Made by a program: the position numbers and the translations under genes
The notes under the pieces: generated by a model
What the model saw: the letters and a program-made list of their open reading frames with translations, nothing else
Told to the model about the DNA's origin: nothing
Database searches by the model: none
Part shown: piece by piece, positions 1-10,637 of the stretch
How the letters are laid out: each line of letters starts with the position of its first letter
How positions within the stretch are numbered: position 1 is the first letter of the stretch
NCBI GenBank assembly: GCA_032871835.1
Contig: CM065298.1
Coordinates: forward strand, 74,118,154-74,182,153
DNA length: 64,000 bases
Source: Dipteronia dyeriana
Taxonomy: Eukaryota > Streptophyta > Magnoliopsida > Sapindales > Sapindaceae
Reading direction: 5' to 3'

Positions 1-1142
1 TGAATCTCCCTCCTCAAACATCTTTCGACGGCTATGTTTGTCTACAACTGTCTTGTATTTCACATTGGTTTCTTCGAGTTTCTATCTCACCTCAGCTTTC
101 ACTGCTTGAGCCTGAGTAGCCATGTTTTCTATAGCAACACTAACTCCCGGACCCTCTGGTAAATGAATTAAATCCACGGTATGCTTTGGTGGTGACACAT
201 ATGTCACAGCAAAAGGGGATTTTCCCATGGCACTATGTACAACACTGTTGTAGGCAAACTCAACTTGAGGTAATTGACGATCCTACTGTTTCGGCATATC
301 TCCGCAAATGCAATGAACCAGATTTCCTAAGGTCATGTTCGTCACTTTTGTTTGTCCATCAATTTGTAGGTGTGCAGTAGTGCTACGTTTCAGAGACGTA
401 TTAAACATCTTATACAAGGTCACCCATAAGTGGCTAAGGAATTTTGTATCACGATCGGAAGTAATTGACTGTGGCACCCCACGTAGTCGGACTACTTCTT
501 CGAAAAATAGCGGGGCTATGTGTGAAATATTATAGGTCTTTTGGAAAAGGATAAAGTGAGCCATTTTTGAGAACCTGTCAACCACCACAAAAACCGAATC
601 TACTCCTCGCTGGGTACGGGGTAGCCCCAACATAAAATCCATAGATAAGTCCTCCCAGATACTGTTAGGAACGGGTAAAGTCATATAAAGACTAGTATTT
701 TGTGACTGACCTTTAGACACCTGACAAGTATAACACCTCTGTACAAAATTCCCAACATCTCAATTCAGTTGCGGCCAAAAATACCGCTCTTCCAAGCTAG
801 CCACCGTTTTGTCTCGACTCAAGTGTCCACTCAGTCCACCTCCGTGTAAGTCACAGATTAGCTTCTCCCATAGAGACGTCTTAGTAATACACAAATGGTA
901 ACCATGAAGTAGATACCCATCACTCTTATGAAAATCACTAGCATGCTGCTTCTCAATACAGTTTAGCTAGATTCCTTTGAAGTTTTCATCCTCCGCATAC
1001 AATTCCTTTAAACAGTCAAACCTCATAATCTCATGAGCCAGGGTCATGAGCAGGGTGGCACAACGGCTCAACTTATCAACAACTCGATTCAAAACTCCTG
1101 ATTTATGTTTAATGACAAAAGGGAATTTCTGGACATGCATGT
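1..1142 (-). pseudogene. Ty3/gypsy pol fragment: RNase H tail and integrase (chromovirus-like)
   Basis: This is the distal part of a Ty3/gypsy polyprotein, read right to left. The end of RNase H ([15 protein letters not shown]) lies at about 1133-1050. The integrase H2C2 zinc finger (GHLSRDKT, then CYTCQ) lies at about 840-720. The integrase core follows at 720-283 with [25 protein letters not shown] and [12 protein letters not shown], and the sequence after the core runs to the window edge. Two catalytic aspartates are visible. The frame is broken by several stops and a frameshift near 283, so no functional protein can be made. The wording of the core matches plant chromovirus integrases, but I did not see the chromodomain, so the lineage is tentative. 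The element is cut on its right by the LTR of copy A and leaves the window on its left. Confidence 0.88.
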
Positions 1143-2774
1143 TGTTGATTGTGCCAAAATTGTTATATATTTTGGCCCTCATTTCCTTAGCCATTGTTTC
1201 GTTTTCGGGTGTTTTTGTGTCTCTTATGGTTTGTTATTTGTGTTTTCAGTTGATTAGGTATATTCTGGATAATTGGATAAAATATGTGATTTTTACACGG
1301 ATAAAGGTCAAAAAGTTGATGAAGCAGCATCAGGGCTATGCGCAGGTCTTGCGCGGGTTCCAACCAGTGCATAACCCGTGCACCATAAATGAAGTAGAAG
1401 GCCACTGCACGGGTCAACACCCGTGCACCATAACACAAGTGTCCTTGCATTCCTCTAAAATTGAGAGCTGGAATTGAAGCATCTTGGCAATGCACAGGTC
1501 ATCACCCACACAGCATCGTGCAAGTGTCCTCGCAATGCACTTTAACCGGGAGAGGAAAATCAGAGCACCATGTATTTATACGGGCCATGCGCGGGTCTTT
1601 ACCAGTGCACAACCCATGCATTTCTCGAGACAGGTTGCCACATCAGCAGTTTTTAACCATTTTAAAGGCACCTATAAATTGAATCCATTCCGTTAGGAGC
1701 GAGACACATACACACATCCATCAACAACATATTTTCTCTCTCTAGATCTAGGAATTCATTTTCATCCAATAACCCACATCATCCATTTCATCTACTCATC
1801 AAAGGAAGGCAAGAAGATCATTTTAGAACTTCAAGAAGGGGTATTCTTCCATGGGTTTACTTCTATTCTTTTCCCTTTGCCTATTTTCTTGTAAGAGACA
1901 TGAGTAGCTAATCACTTCCTAGGTAAATGATGTGACTCTTAGTTTAATTATGGGCTTGTAATGAACCTCCAACATTTCTTTTGTATCAATCTATCAATTT
2001 TGTTCTATTCGTTGCATTAATTGATTTCAATAATGAATCGCTCTTGATTGTTACATTCCTTTCTTTAGCAATTTGTTTGAAAATTTATTCAAGTGTTTTG
2101 ATTAGGTATAAATCTACTTGATCTTAATTAGCTCATTTGAATGGAAGGGTTAAGAATGAGCACATCCTCTAGTGAAATCCGAATTTTATAATCTCTCTTT
2201 TTTATTCTAATCTTGAATGGGTAATCAAGTCTATACATCTAGTTTGCTTGCTCATGATAGGTTAAACATCGATTCTATACATCTAGGTTGATGACTTTAT
2301 TATGAGATTTATCCCTTAATTGATAGATGCTCATTCATGGAAAATCAATTATGAGTTGCCAATGCTATACATCTAGATGAGACACTCATGAGTGATATAT
2401 AATCAAGTCTATACATCTAGCTTGGTTACCTTTGCCTATTGCTCATTAATGTATAAGTTCAACTTGCCCATAATTTACCTAATGAATTCATCATTTCCCT
2501 GGGATCCACAACATATATCTTCTATCCATTATGTGTGCATTTTTAGTAGTTAAAATAAGTTTAGATTAAATTGTTATTTTCCTTCAATCTTCAACCATTC
2601 AATTTACTTTTCAAGCGTTAACCTTAGAGCTTAATTTGATCATATAAGCATATCACGATCTCTGTGGACGATACCCATATTTGCCATTATTTTTTTATAA
2701 GCTTTGACTGCAATTTAGGATTATAAATTTTGTTTGATGAATTATTTTATATATATACAAAACAACATTCGTCA
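1143..2774 (+). repeat. 5' LTR of Athila-like copy A
   Basis: This 1.63 kb block matches the reverse complement of 49596-51203 from end to end. It starts near TGTTGATTGTGCC and ends ACATTCGTCA, giving TG...CA ends, though the start could instead be the TG at 1146. It interrupts gypsy pol on the left, and gag follows on the right. It contains a GC-rich motif cluster (1340-1620), a TATA box (1673) and four copies of CTATACATCTAG (2231-2420). The 'ATCTCTGTGGACGATAC' stretch near 2660 resembles the end region of many plant gypsy LTRs. Confidence 0.82.
1673..1678 (+). promoter_or_regulatory. TATA box candidate in the copy A LTR
   Basis: TATAAA within CCTATAAATT lies about 530 bp into the LTR, downstream of the GC-rich repeat cluster. 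Copy B keeps the same site on the minus strand (50687-50692). This position fits a U3 promoter. No transcription start can be read from the sequence. Confidence 0.5.
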
Positions 2775-2944
2775 AAATGACATCATTGCTTAGGATTGAC
2801 GTATATGATTTTGTTTTTTTAGTTTGATTAAATTGCTTAAGTAGTTAGATTAGTTCTTGTTTTAGCCTTAGAGTTTATTTATTGTTCTTGTTTCTTTTAC
2901 CATGTTTCTTTTGTATGTGTAGTCTCAGGTGTATAGGTATATAC

Positions 2945-4590
2945 ATGGGAGACATTCTTTACAAAGACCCCCCAATTCAAGACAACATTAACCGCATTGG
3001 TAGAGTTTTAGGGCAATTTGAGCAGCATCAGTTTGAAGAAGAAATGGATAACGATCAGGTGCCTAATGTACCAGTAGAGGTAGAAGAGATTCCTACAAAT
3101 GACTTGGGTTTTACTATAGGGGAGTACACTCTTCCCTCAACTGGAGAGGAGATGCACACTACTATAGTTTTAGATGAGGTTATAAGGCAGTACAAACTAA
3201 AGGGCATGCATGTCAACTTGCTTCCATCATTTCATAGATCACCTTCAGAGGATTGTTTACAATTTATTAAGCAGTACTGTGCTGTTCTGGAGACCTTTCC
3301 TGCTGTGGTTTGCAATACCGTATTGATTAAGGGGCAATTACAAATAAGGTGTTTTCAATATTGCTTGAAGGATCGGGCTATGCAATGGTATATGGCCTTG
3401 AGGTCAGGACTCTTACAACTTGGCCTCAAGTCTGCAATGTTTTCTATAACAAGTTTTTCCCAACTGCTCGAGCAAGAGAGTTGAAAATTAAGATCGCCAC
3501 CTTTAGCGAAGAGAAGGGAGAGCCATTTCTTGAAGCATGGGATAGATTCAATGTCTTGTTAGCATAGGTCCCACCGCACACATATACAGAAGAATTGAAG
3601 GTCACTTCCTTCTATCAGGGTCTTTCGACTAGTACTCAGGTAATGGTGGATAATGCTTATAGTGGAACAATTGCTGACAAGATTGCCCCAAAAGCTTACC
3701 AGATCATGGAAAAGTTGGCTCAGAATTCACAACAACAATCTTCCAACATTTGAAGAGATGGTAAGATTGGGATTGATGACAATATGGGGGTTGTTATAAA
3801 GATGACTAGGATGGAAAAAGGCATGCAATCTATTAAGGACATGTTATACAACATGAGTAAGTCGGGAGCTCAAGTGAAGCAAGTCGGGAGTGACTCGGTG
3901 AGTGGGGATGTTAATTATTAGCATGAGGAGGCTCAAATGTTGGGAGGATTCCAACACCAAAGAAATGATCCATACTCAAATACCTACAATCTAGGATGGA
4001 GGAATCACCCGAATTTCTCATGGAGCAACTACAACCCAAGCCAAGGGCAATGATTTAATAAGTACAACAATCAAGGTAGACCAAGTAATCAATGGCAGGA
4101 AGTTCAATCCCAACCTTCATCAAACTTCATTAATCAACCCAGTCAATTTATGACAAAGACTAAGTCCCTCGAAGATATGATGAAGGAGCTGCTACAAAGC
4201 CACCAAAAATCCACTCAAGAATTCAACAACATTTAGAATGCTACCCAAAAAAAGCTCCAAAACTACTTTGATTCGAATTATCAAAAAGTGCATGGCCATG
4301 ATGCCTCACTCCAAAGAATAAATACTTAGATGACCCAGATAGCAGACTACATTCTTCAGTAAGAAAATGGGAAGTCTGTGAAAGGGAAAGAACAAGCTAA
4401 AACTATGGAAGTAGTGCAAGAGAGTAAAGAAGATTCGATGGAAGAAGAAAAAATGTTGGAGTCATTTGAAGCCAGAGAAGAGGTTAAAGAGAATGAACAT
4501 GCATATTAAGAAGGAAATATGGGAGTTAATGAGGATCCCGTAGAGGAGATTGTACCATTAAAGTTAGAGGATCCCAAAGTTTCATCATTC
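2945..4590 (+). pseudogene. Athila-like gag
   Basis: This is a capsid-type gag of the Athila group. A plausible start is ATG 2945 (MGDILYKDPPIQDN), although the frame is open from 2882. The conserved capsid region reads FHRSPSEDCLQFIKQYC, then after a frameshift near 3345 it continues FPTARARELKIKIATF, EAWDRFNVLL and FYQGLSTSTQ. Further on, DPYSNTYNLGWRNHPNFSW (about 3970-4025) is a hallmark of Athila-type gags, followed by SLEDMMKELL. Stops at about 3565, 3750 and 3919 and several later ones break the frame, so it is dead. It lies directly after the LTR leader and before the protease remnant. Confidence 0.85.
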
Positions 4591-4599
4591 AGGTAAGCT

Positions 4600-4918
4600 C
4601 GAAAGTTCGTACCTGATAGAAGGAGTGTTGGACATGGGGGCAAGTATAATCATGATACCCTTTCAAATGTGTAGGCAACTGAACATTGACACATTGAAGC
4701 CTACATCCATTACCTTGAAGATGGTCGACAATTCAATTGCGACTCCGGTGGGTATAATTGAAGATGTGCAATTAAATGTTCATGGGCTTAAGGTTCCGGT
4801 CGATTTTGTTGTATTGGATGTCAAGGATGATGGTATCATAGATCGAGATTGGAAGCTACTGTTAGGAAGGTCATTTATGGCCATAGTTGGTATGATTGTT
4901 AATGTGGTTTCAAGATAA
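4600..4918 (+). pseudogene. Retroelement aspartic protease (Athila-like)
   Basis: The reading LDMGASIIMIPFQMCRQL carries the D-x-G-A-S active-site form of Athila proteases, where DLGAS is usual. It is followed by LKPTSITLKMVDNS, GIIEDVQLNVHGLKVPVDFVVLDV and LLLGRSFMA, the expected strand order of the fold. The open stretch runs 4625-4918. The join to gag upstream is broken by stops, and after it the expected RT is absent: a coiled-coil ORF follows instead. In active relatives this enzyme cuts the gag-pol precursor inside the particle. Here the flanking stops argue against function. Confidence 0.85.
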
Positions 4919-5808
4919 TTGTCTCTTAGTTGTAGAAGTAAGATGGTTAACTTCATTATGAAGATACCAGAGGAGAAAAAAATGGACAATCGGTGTCTAG
5001 TTTTAGAAGCTCTAAGAAAAGGTAAGAAAAAGATGAAAGTTCTTGAACTTGTCAAGGCATTTGAATTAGCCTCAGAACTGGAAGCAGGACATCTTGATAG
5101 TGTCTTGGAAAGGGAAGCAATTAAAGTAGAAGACAACATTGTCAATGAGGAAAGTCTGAAAACAAGTTTTAGTATCTTGGAGAAAGAAAAGAAGAGGTTA
5201 GAAGATAAAAACAAATGGCTTAATCAAGAAATCGATTGTCTTAAGGGAGAAAATGAAAGGTTAAAAAGGAAAGTGCAAGACCTCTCTGACCTCAACGAGA
5301 AATAGGGAAAAAAGTTGAAGAAGATGGAAGAAGAAAAGAAGGTGGTTTCACAAGACTTAACCGTGCTTGCTAAACTTTCGGAAGAATTTGAGGAAGAGTA
5401 CAAGAGAAATAAAAGAAAACTCTTGATAGAACTCTAGAGGAAATCGAACATTTTAAAGAAAGTGAATGAGGGCACTTAGTAGGAAAGTGGTGGCCTTGAA
5501 GGTTGCAAGAGTAAGGGAGTGTGATAACATAACTCAACTCGACAAGATTGAAGAGGAGGTCTAAACACTCCGAGCACAACATACAAAGGAATCGTAAGGA
5601 GCGAACCATAGAGGGAGTTTTTCTCATACTCAACTTGTGTGCTTCTTTTGTTTTGATAAAGGTCACATTAGGGTATAATGTTCTAAGTTTAAGGATAGCA
5701 AGAGGAAGTGTCAAAAGACACCACAAGTGGTTAAACAAATTTGGGTTAGGTAGGATATATTCGAAAAATATAGAACCAATAGGAAAGGAATTGTTGAGAA
5801 AAAATTAG
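4919..5808 (+). pseudogene. Lysine/glutamate-rich coiled-coil ORF ending in a CCHC zinc knuckle
   Basis: The open part (4943-5305) codes for a strongly charged heptad-like helix (LEKEKKRLEDKNKWLNQEID, then ENERLKRKVQDLSDL). After a TAG it continues in frame as KKMEEEKKVVSQDL, then decays. At 5640-5681 the translation reads C-F-F-C-x4-H-x4-C, an exact CX2CX4HX4C zinc-knuckle spacing, with one TAA inside it. This is followed by KFKDSKRKCQKTPQVVKQ. Such a knuckle normally binds retroelement RNA in gag. It sits where RT would be expected in an autonomous gypsy element. The tail is duplicated at 16794-16990 in copy C. I do not know a named family for the coiled-coil part. Confidence 0.6.
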
Positions 5809-6953
5809 CAACCATTTGGGTGGTCAAAAGGAAGCAATTTTCCCAATTGGTCAACCCACCTTCTATTGAATCCAATTCTACTCCTCACATATAGAGTTCT
5901 TGTTTCTTCTAGTATGATATCGATGTCACAATTTGTTCTCTTTATGCTTAAGTTGTCTTCTGTTTGGAATTCACTATTTGTACTAGAGTGAGATTGGAGG
6001 CCTTTTAGGATGAAGACAACTCATTATAAAATCTTTTAATTAATTTCTTTGAATTCTTAGTTTGTGTTTTTATTTCTTTTAGAAGAGATTATTAAGTAAT
6101 GCAAGTCTTTAAGTATAACTATGGAAATCTTATGCAAGGGGGACATTTGGATCAGAGGAAAGTTGATAGATGAGGCAAGCTGGCTGTGGAGGTTGGATAT
6201 ACGCAGGTCTTACATGAGCTTCACCTGTATGGCACCCATGCACTTAAAGGAAGAAAAGTGAATCAGGATATTGCGCGGGTTGTGCACAGGTGTAGACCCG
6301 TATAAGTCCCACGCATTCCTCGTGCCTTCATGTTTATAAAGTACATATCACTGTCGAGAGTGTGCCATACCACTTTTAAACAATTTTCTTTGTTTTCCCT
6401 CTTCTCTTTAAAGGTAATATATGTTTCTACAAATAATCCAAGACCAAAAGAGGTATGTTCAAGCCTTTTGATTCATAATTAAATGCTTGTAACTTGAATT
6501 TCACCATTCTTCTCAATCTTGCAACTGTGATTCATTCCTTATAGCATCATCCCTATCAAAGACCTATATTTGTATGCCAAATTTTAATGGGATAAGTATG
6601 AAGGGTTGGGCATTTATGATTATTGCTTGCATTTTGCATATGTGAACTTTGATGTGATAAAATCAATTATAGGGTTTGAAATTCTTCAATCTGTGAAACT
6701 ATTTGATTTTGCGTTAGAGCATAGATGTTAGGAATTACATGTTTAAATATGCAAATGTAAATTTTGCTTAAGAACCTGATGAATGTGCAAATTTAGAGAG
6801 ATTTCCTTCACATGCTCTATCTACAGAATCTCCAGATGCGCGGGTCTGGACCTGCTCACAACCCGCTTATTGCATGCCTTATTTCTGAAATTTTGTTTCA
6901 TCCTTGCTTCATGGTTGTTTCCTTCTTATGTAAATAATTATTCTTGCCCTATA
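5809..6953 (+). other. Non-coding part of copy A between the coiled-coil ORF and the transposon-protein ORF
   Basis: I find no coherent ORF here. The stretch to about 6415 is repeated at 16920-17495 in copy C. It contains a GC-rich cluster (6200-6330) with GCGCGGGTTGTGC and GACCCGTATAAG, and another instance near 6838 (GCGCGGGTCTGG). Both resemble the motif cluster inside this family's LTR. Confidence 0.6.
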
Positions 6954-7350
6954 ATGAAACTTTTTTATTGTATATGTCATTCTGAACCAAGCACTCGGCT
7001 TAAAAAGAAGGTCAAACGAAGAAAGGAACCCGAACCCCCACTATTCCTCAGTATTCAGAATGAAGACTTCCCAAGCAGGCTTGAATTCTTTAAAATAAGA
7101 GCAGTTCTTCCTGAACAAGGGATTAATTTGGAAGAATTGAGAAACACGATTATTTTCCGTATAGTTGAGCACAAGGGTTGGGAAACACTTGCCTCCACTC
7201 CAATCAAGTACAGTTGGACGTTGGTGGTAGAATTTTATGCAAGTATGGTGCCAGATTACTTTCAACAACACTCGACAGTGATGGTAAGAGGTGTTGAGGT
7301 GAGTTTGAGCATTGACGACATTCTGGACTATTACAAAGCTTGGCTTCTAG
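6954..7350 (+). pseudogene. Putative plant transposon protein ORF, N-terminal part (copy A)
   Basis: Starting at ATG 6954, the protein has a basic stretch (RLKKKVKRRKEPEPP), then a conserved block with KGWETLAS, LVVEFYASMVPDY and VMVRGVEVSLSIDDILDYY. This W-E...EFY...VRG pattern is what I know from the 'putative plant transposon protein' domain found in many plant repeats. Its biochemical role is not established. The frame runs into the left end of a solo LTR at 7351 and resumes, frameshifted, at 9725. Copy B has the uninterrupted equivalent on the minus strand (63777-63995). An upstream in-frame extension to 6783 is open but looks like non-coding leader. Confidence 0.65.
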
Positions 7351-9724
7351 TGTAGGGAAAATCGGCGCAGCGGAAGAGTGAAAAATTAGAATTAGGGTTT
7401 CGGTATAAATAAAAAAATTTCCCTTTATTATAACTCGAACCTTAACCCTAGATTAATTGATGTGTATAAAAAGTGTCGTACCTTTTCTCGTGATGATTTA
7501 ACAAGCACCGAATTGAATCCGTAAGATCTTCCAATCCAATCACGATTGTGAATCACCTAGGATTGTGGGCTCCATTTCTTTAAATTGTATACCTGAGGAT
7601 GTAAGCAAACAAAATCTTTTTCTTTGTTAGTTACAATTATCCTTCAAGAAGAAAATAAAGATCTTTAGGTCACTTGTGAATTATCAATCAATTTGATCGA
7701 ACTCACGTGAACCTCGATTCGATGTTGTACATAAAACCTTTTGATGTAAAGGCTACTAGTGTACTATCGAAAACTAAACGTTCTTTCTTCCTTTTCTTTT
7801 TTGCCAAAATTTCACACACCAATCTTTAGAGTTGGATGAATTTATCTAGAGCAAGAACCGAATTCTCTATACTCAAAATTCTATGGTGGCCAGAAACTCT
7901 TTTAGAAAAATTAGAGCTTAACCGAATTTTCCTTCTTAGAATTATCTAATGGACAAAATTTTACTCTCTCTAAATTCTCTTTGGCTTACACGAAATTTTG
8001 AGCTTCAAAATCCTCTCTTGACCAAAATTTAAAGGTAGTATAAATAGGCATTCAAATCCTTTCCTAAGAAGGATTTACTTGGTTGTTAATAATCTTTTCC
8101 TTAGGTGGATTTACTTGGTGGTTAAGAATCCTTTTCAAAAAAGAATTCTACCCTTAGGTAGAATTACTTGGTGACCAAGAATCATTTTCCAAAAAGAATT
8201 CTTTCCTACACCAAGACTCCTAATCCAACTCAATAGTGTATTTGTAACAATATTAAAGATTTCCTAATTTGACTAGAAAAATAATTCCTTTTATTTATCT
8301 ACTTATCAAATATAGTCTTTAATATTAATTATACTACCAACAATAGTATAATATTAGGAGACCAACTCCTACTAGGAAAAAGATTTTGATTTTTAATTAA
8401 ATAATTAATTAATTACCAAATTAATTAATTTCCATTTAATTTAATAATAAAATAAAAATATATATAATTAAGCTAAACTACATAGCTTTGCTGACCAACT
8501 CATATACATGGGCCAATATATTATTTATCTTATTTTATTAAATCCATTGGACCTTAATAAAAAATCCTTATGTGAACTAGACCCATTCTTACAAAAGAAA
8601 CAAGACCACATGCCTCGATACAATTCTAGATGGACCCCTAAATTGGTCCTGTAGAATATATCAAGTGATCCATGCAAGTTTGTGTGGATTAGGGATTTTA
8701 GCGGGCTATCTAAATTTAAGCTCCAATAGACACAACCCAATCACAATCAACAAATGATTCACTTAGGTCCAATCTATTAATTTTAGTTCATTCCACTAAA
8801 GAACTAAAATTGCATTCTCAAATAAAGATAGAATAAGTTAATATTTCTTACTTATACCCTAGACAATCTTACTGGAGAAAGTGCACCCTCGTGAAGAATA
8901 TCAGTAATCGCCAAGAGCTCATAGAACGGCTATAGCTCTCCAAGTTACCATATTTACTCATATGACCACATTTTGAACCTGGATATTTTGACTTGTCTAG
9001 AAACCATGTTTCAATAGACATTATTGAAAACTTAATGTTAAGATTTAATATCCAATACCTCAAAACATCCATATGATGATATTCTACTCTCATTTAATAA
9101 ATGGAGTCACGATGTCCATATCTATAAATGAAGTCCTCTATCGATTAACAAATAAAAACCACCAAACTATCGAGGATAGACTATGTTATATAATCGTACT
9201 CATTGATAGCTCAAATGATAACACTTGCAACCATAAGTCCATCATTTATCTCAGGATTGAGATAGACTCTTCGATTGTCTTCAAATAATTTTTTTTTATC
9301 CATTGACGGTTCTAGATAAAGTATTTCATTGTGATCCAATTCAATGCACCCAGTACACTAGATTCTTATACCCAAAGATACCACACTTTGATGATTTTAG
9401 ACTCATCATAACACATTTGATCCTATTCAAATGCTAGTAAAAGAATCTACAACTTTGACAAGATAAAGGCGCCTAACCTTTTATTTTAAGTTGTGAATAT
9501 TATTCAAGACTAACTAAAGAATTGTGTCTACCTCATACATATCTAGTTGTATGAACAATTCTTCTTTTCTCATAGTCTTTTGACCTTATGATTATTTACT
9601 TTTGATAGTTATAATAACTAAACTATAAATGCTATAAGATTTGTTAAACTAGAAATCACTTTATTAATATGAAAAGATTGTCAAATACATTATTACACTC
9701 TTGCTATCGAGCATAATCTCAACA
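7351..9724 (-). mobile_element. Solo LTR of a copia-type family inserted in the transposon-protein ORF
   Basis: This 2374-bp block begins TGTAGGGAAAATCGG and ends ATAATCTCAACA (TG...CA). It is flanked by TCTAG (7346-7350) and TCCAG (9725-9729), a 5-bp duplication with one change. Copy B lacks the block and reads straight through the same site (about 63876-63886), so it is an insertion. Its plus-strand left end (GGCGCAGCGGAAG) resembles the reversed LTR ends of the other copia family here, so the LTR probably points left. No internal coding region remains. It is AT-rich with no real ORF. Confidence 0.82.
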
Positions 9725-10637
9725 TCCAGAAGATCAATAGAGTTTGCTTAGAATACGATATGGTGTTACTTGGAATGATATTTTCATCACACAATGTTGA
9801 TTTTGCAAACTCATTAGTAATTCAGCCTATGGAGTTTTGGGTCGCTTTGAACTTCCACAGCAAGCACAGTAATCTGGAGATTGAGCTAGGCCTGTGGAAC
9901 ATATTCATATCGCATTCGATTAGGCCTAGGTCACATAGGACCACAATACCATTTGAGGTGGCAACCATCAATTATTGCATAAAAAACAATTAGCTAATTA
10001 ATGTGGGATCCATTATCAGATAGAAACTAGCACAGCTTGGACGAAGGAGGGTAGAAAGACAACCATTCATTTTCCCTTGTCTCATTATAGATTTATGTAG
10101 GAGAGCAGAAGTTGAAATGGGAGGGGAGCATTTGGAATCGCTGTCATAAAATATTGGAATAGCCACTTGGACCAGTCTAATAGTTGAAAGAGACCTCACT
10201 AGTGATATGAGGAGGAAAGGGAAGAAGAAGAGTACACAAGAGCATAATCAAGCAGGACATACCAGGATGAGCCAGAAGACATGGATTTTGAACAAGAGCA
10301 GCAGAATTTAGGGGTAGGTGACCAGAATGCAGTGCCATGGCAGACTTTAATTTCTAAATCCATGGATACAATGAACTTGAACATGGAAGATCTATAGTCC
10401 AATATTACGAGTTTAAGGAAGGTGTTGAAGGTCATTCCCTATAAGAGACGTAACAAAAGACCCACTTCTTCAGTCTTTCCTATTAGAGGAACAACCATCA
10501 ATCCATATGCTACAGAGTTCAGAGTGGCACAAAAGATATCACGATGGGAGGCTAATGAAAGAACTAGAGCAGAGGGAGATCCGAAAGGAAAGGGTATAAA
10601 AAGAGAAGTTAGGGCAGAGTCCTCAGATGATGAGTGA
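9725..10637 (+). pseudogene. Putative plant transposon protein ORF, C-terminal part (copy A)
   Basis: This continues the ORF broken by the solo LTR. The translation parallels copy B (PMEFW, LEIELG, NIFISH.IRPRSHRTT, PFEVATI), but in copy A the frame is lost in several places between 9730 and 10420. The last 71 codons (10422-10637) are open and end with EANERTRAEGDPKGKGIKRE, an acidic tail SSDDE and TGA. The C-terminal third contains an acidic region (EEPEDMD-like) near 10270-10300. No enzyme motif is recognisable, so the role is unknown. Confidence 0.55.

Noticed and set aside
1046..1696. Plus-strand frames spanning the gypsy/LTR boundary and the LTR repeat cluster
   Set aside because: They cross an insertion junction or lie on repeated GC-rich words. 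Copy B does not preserve them.
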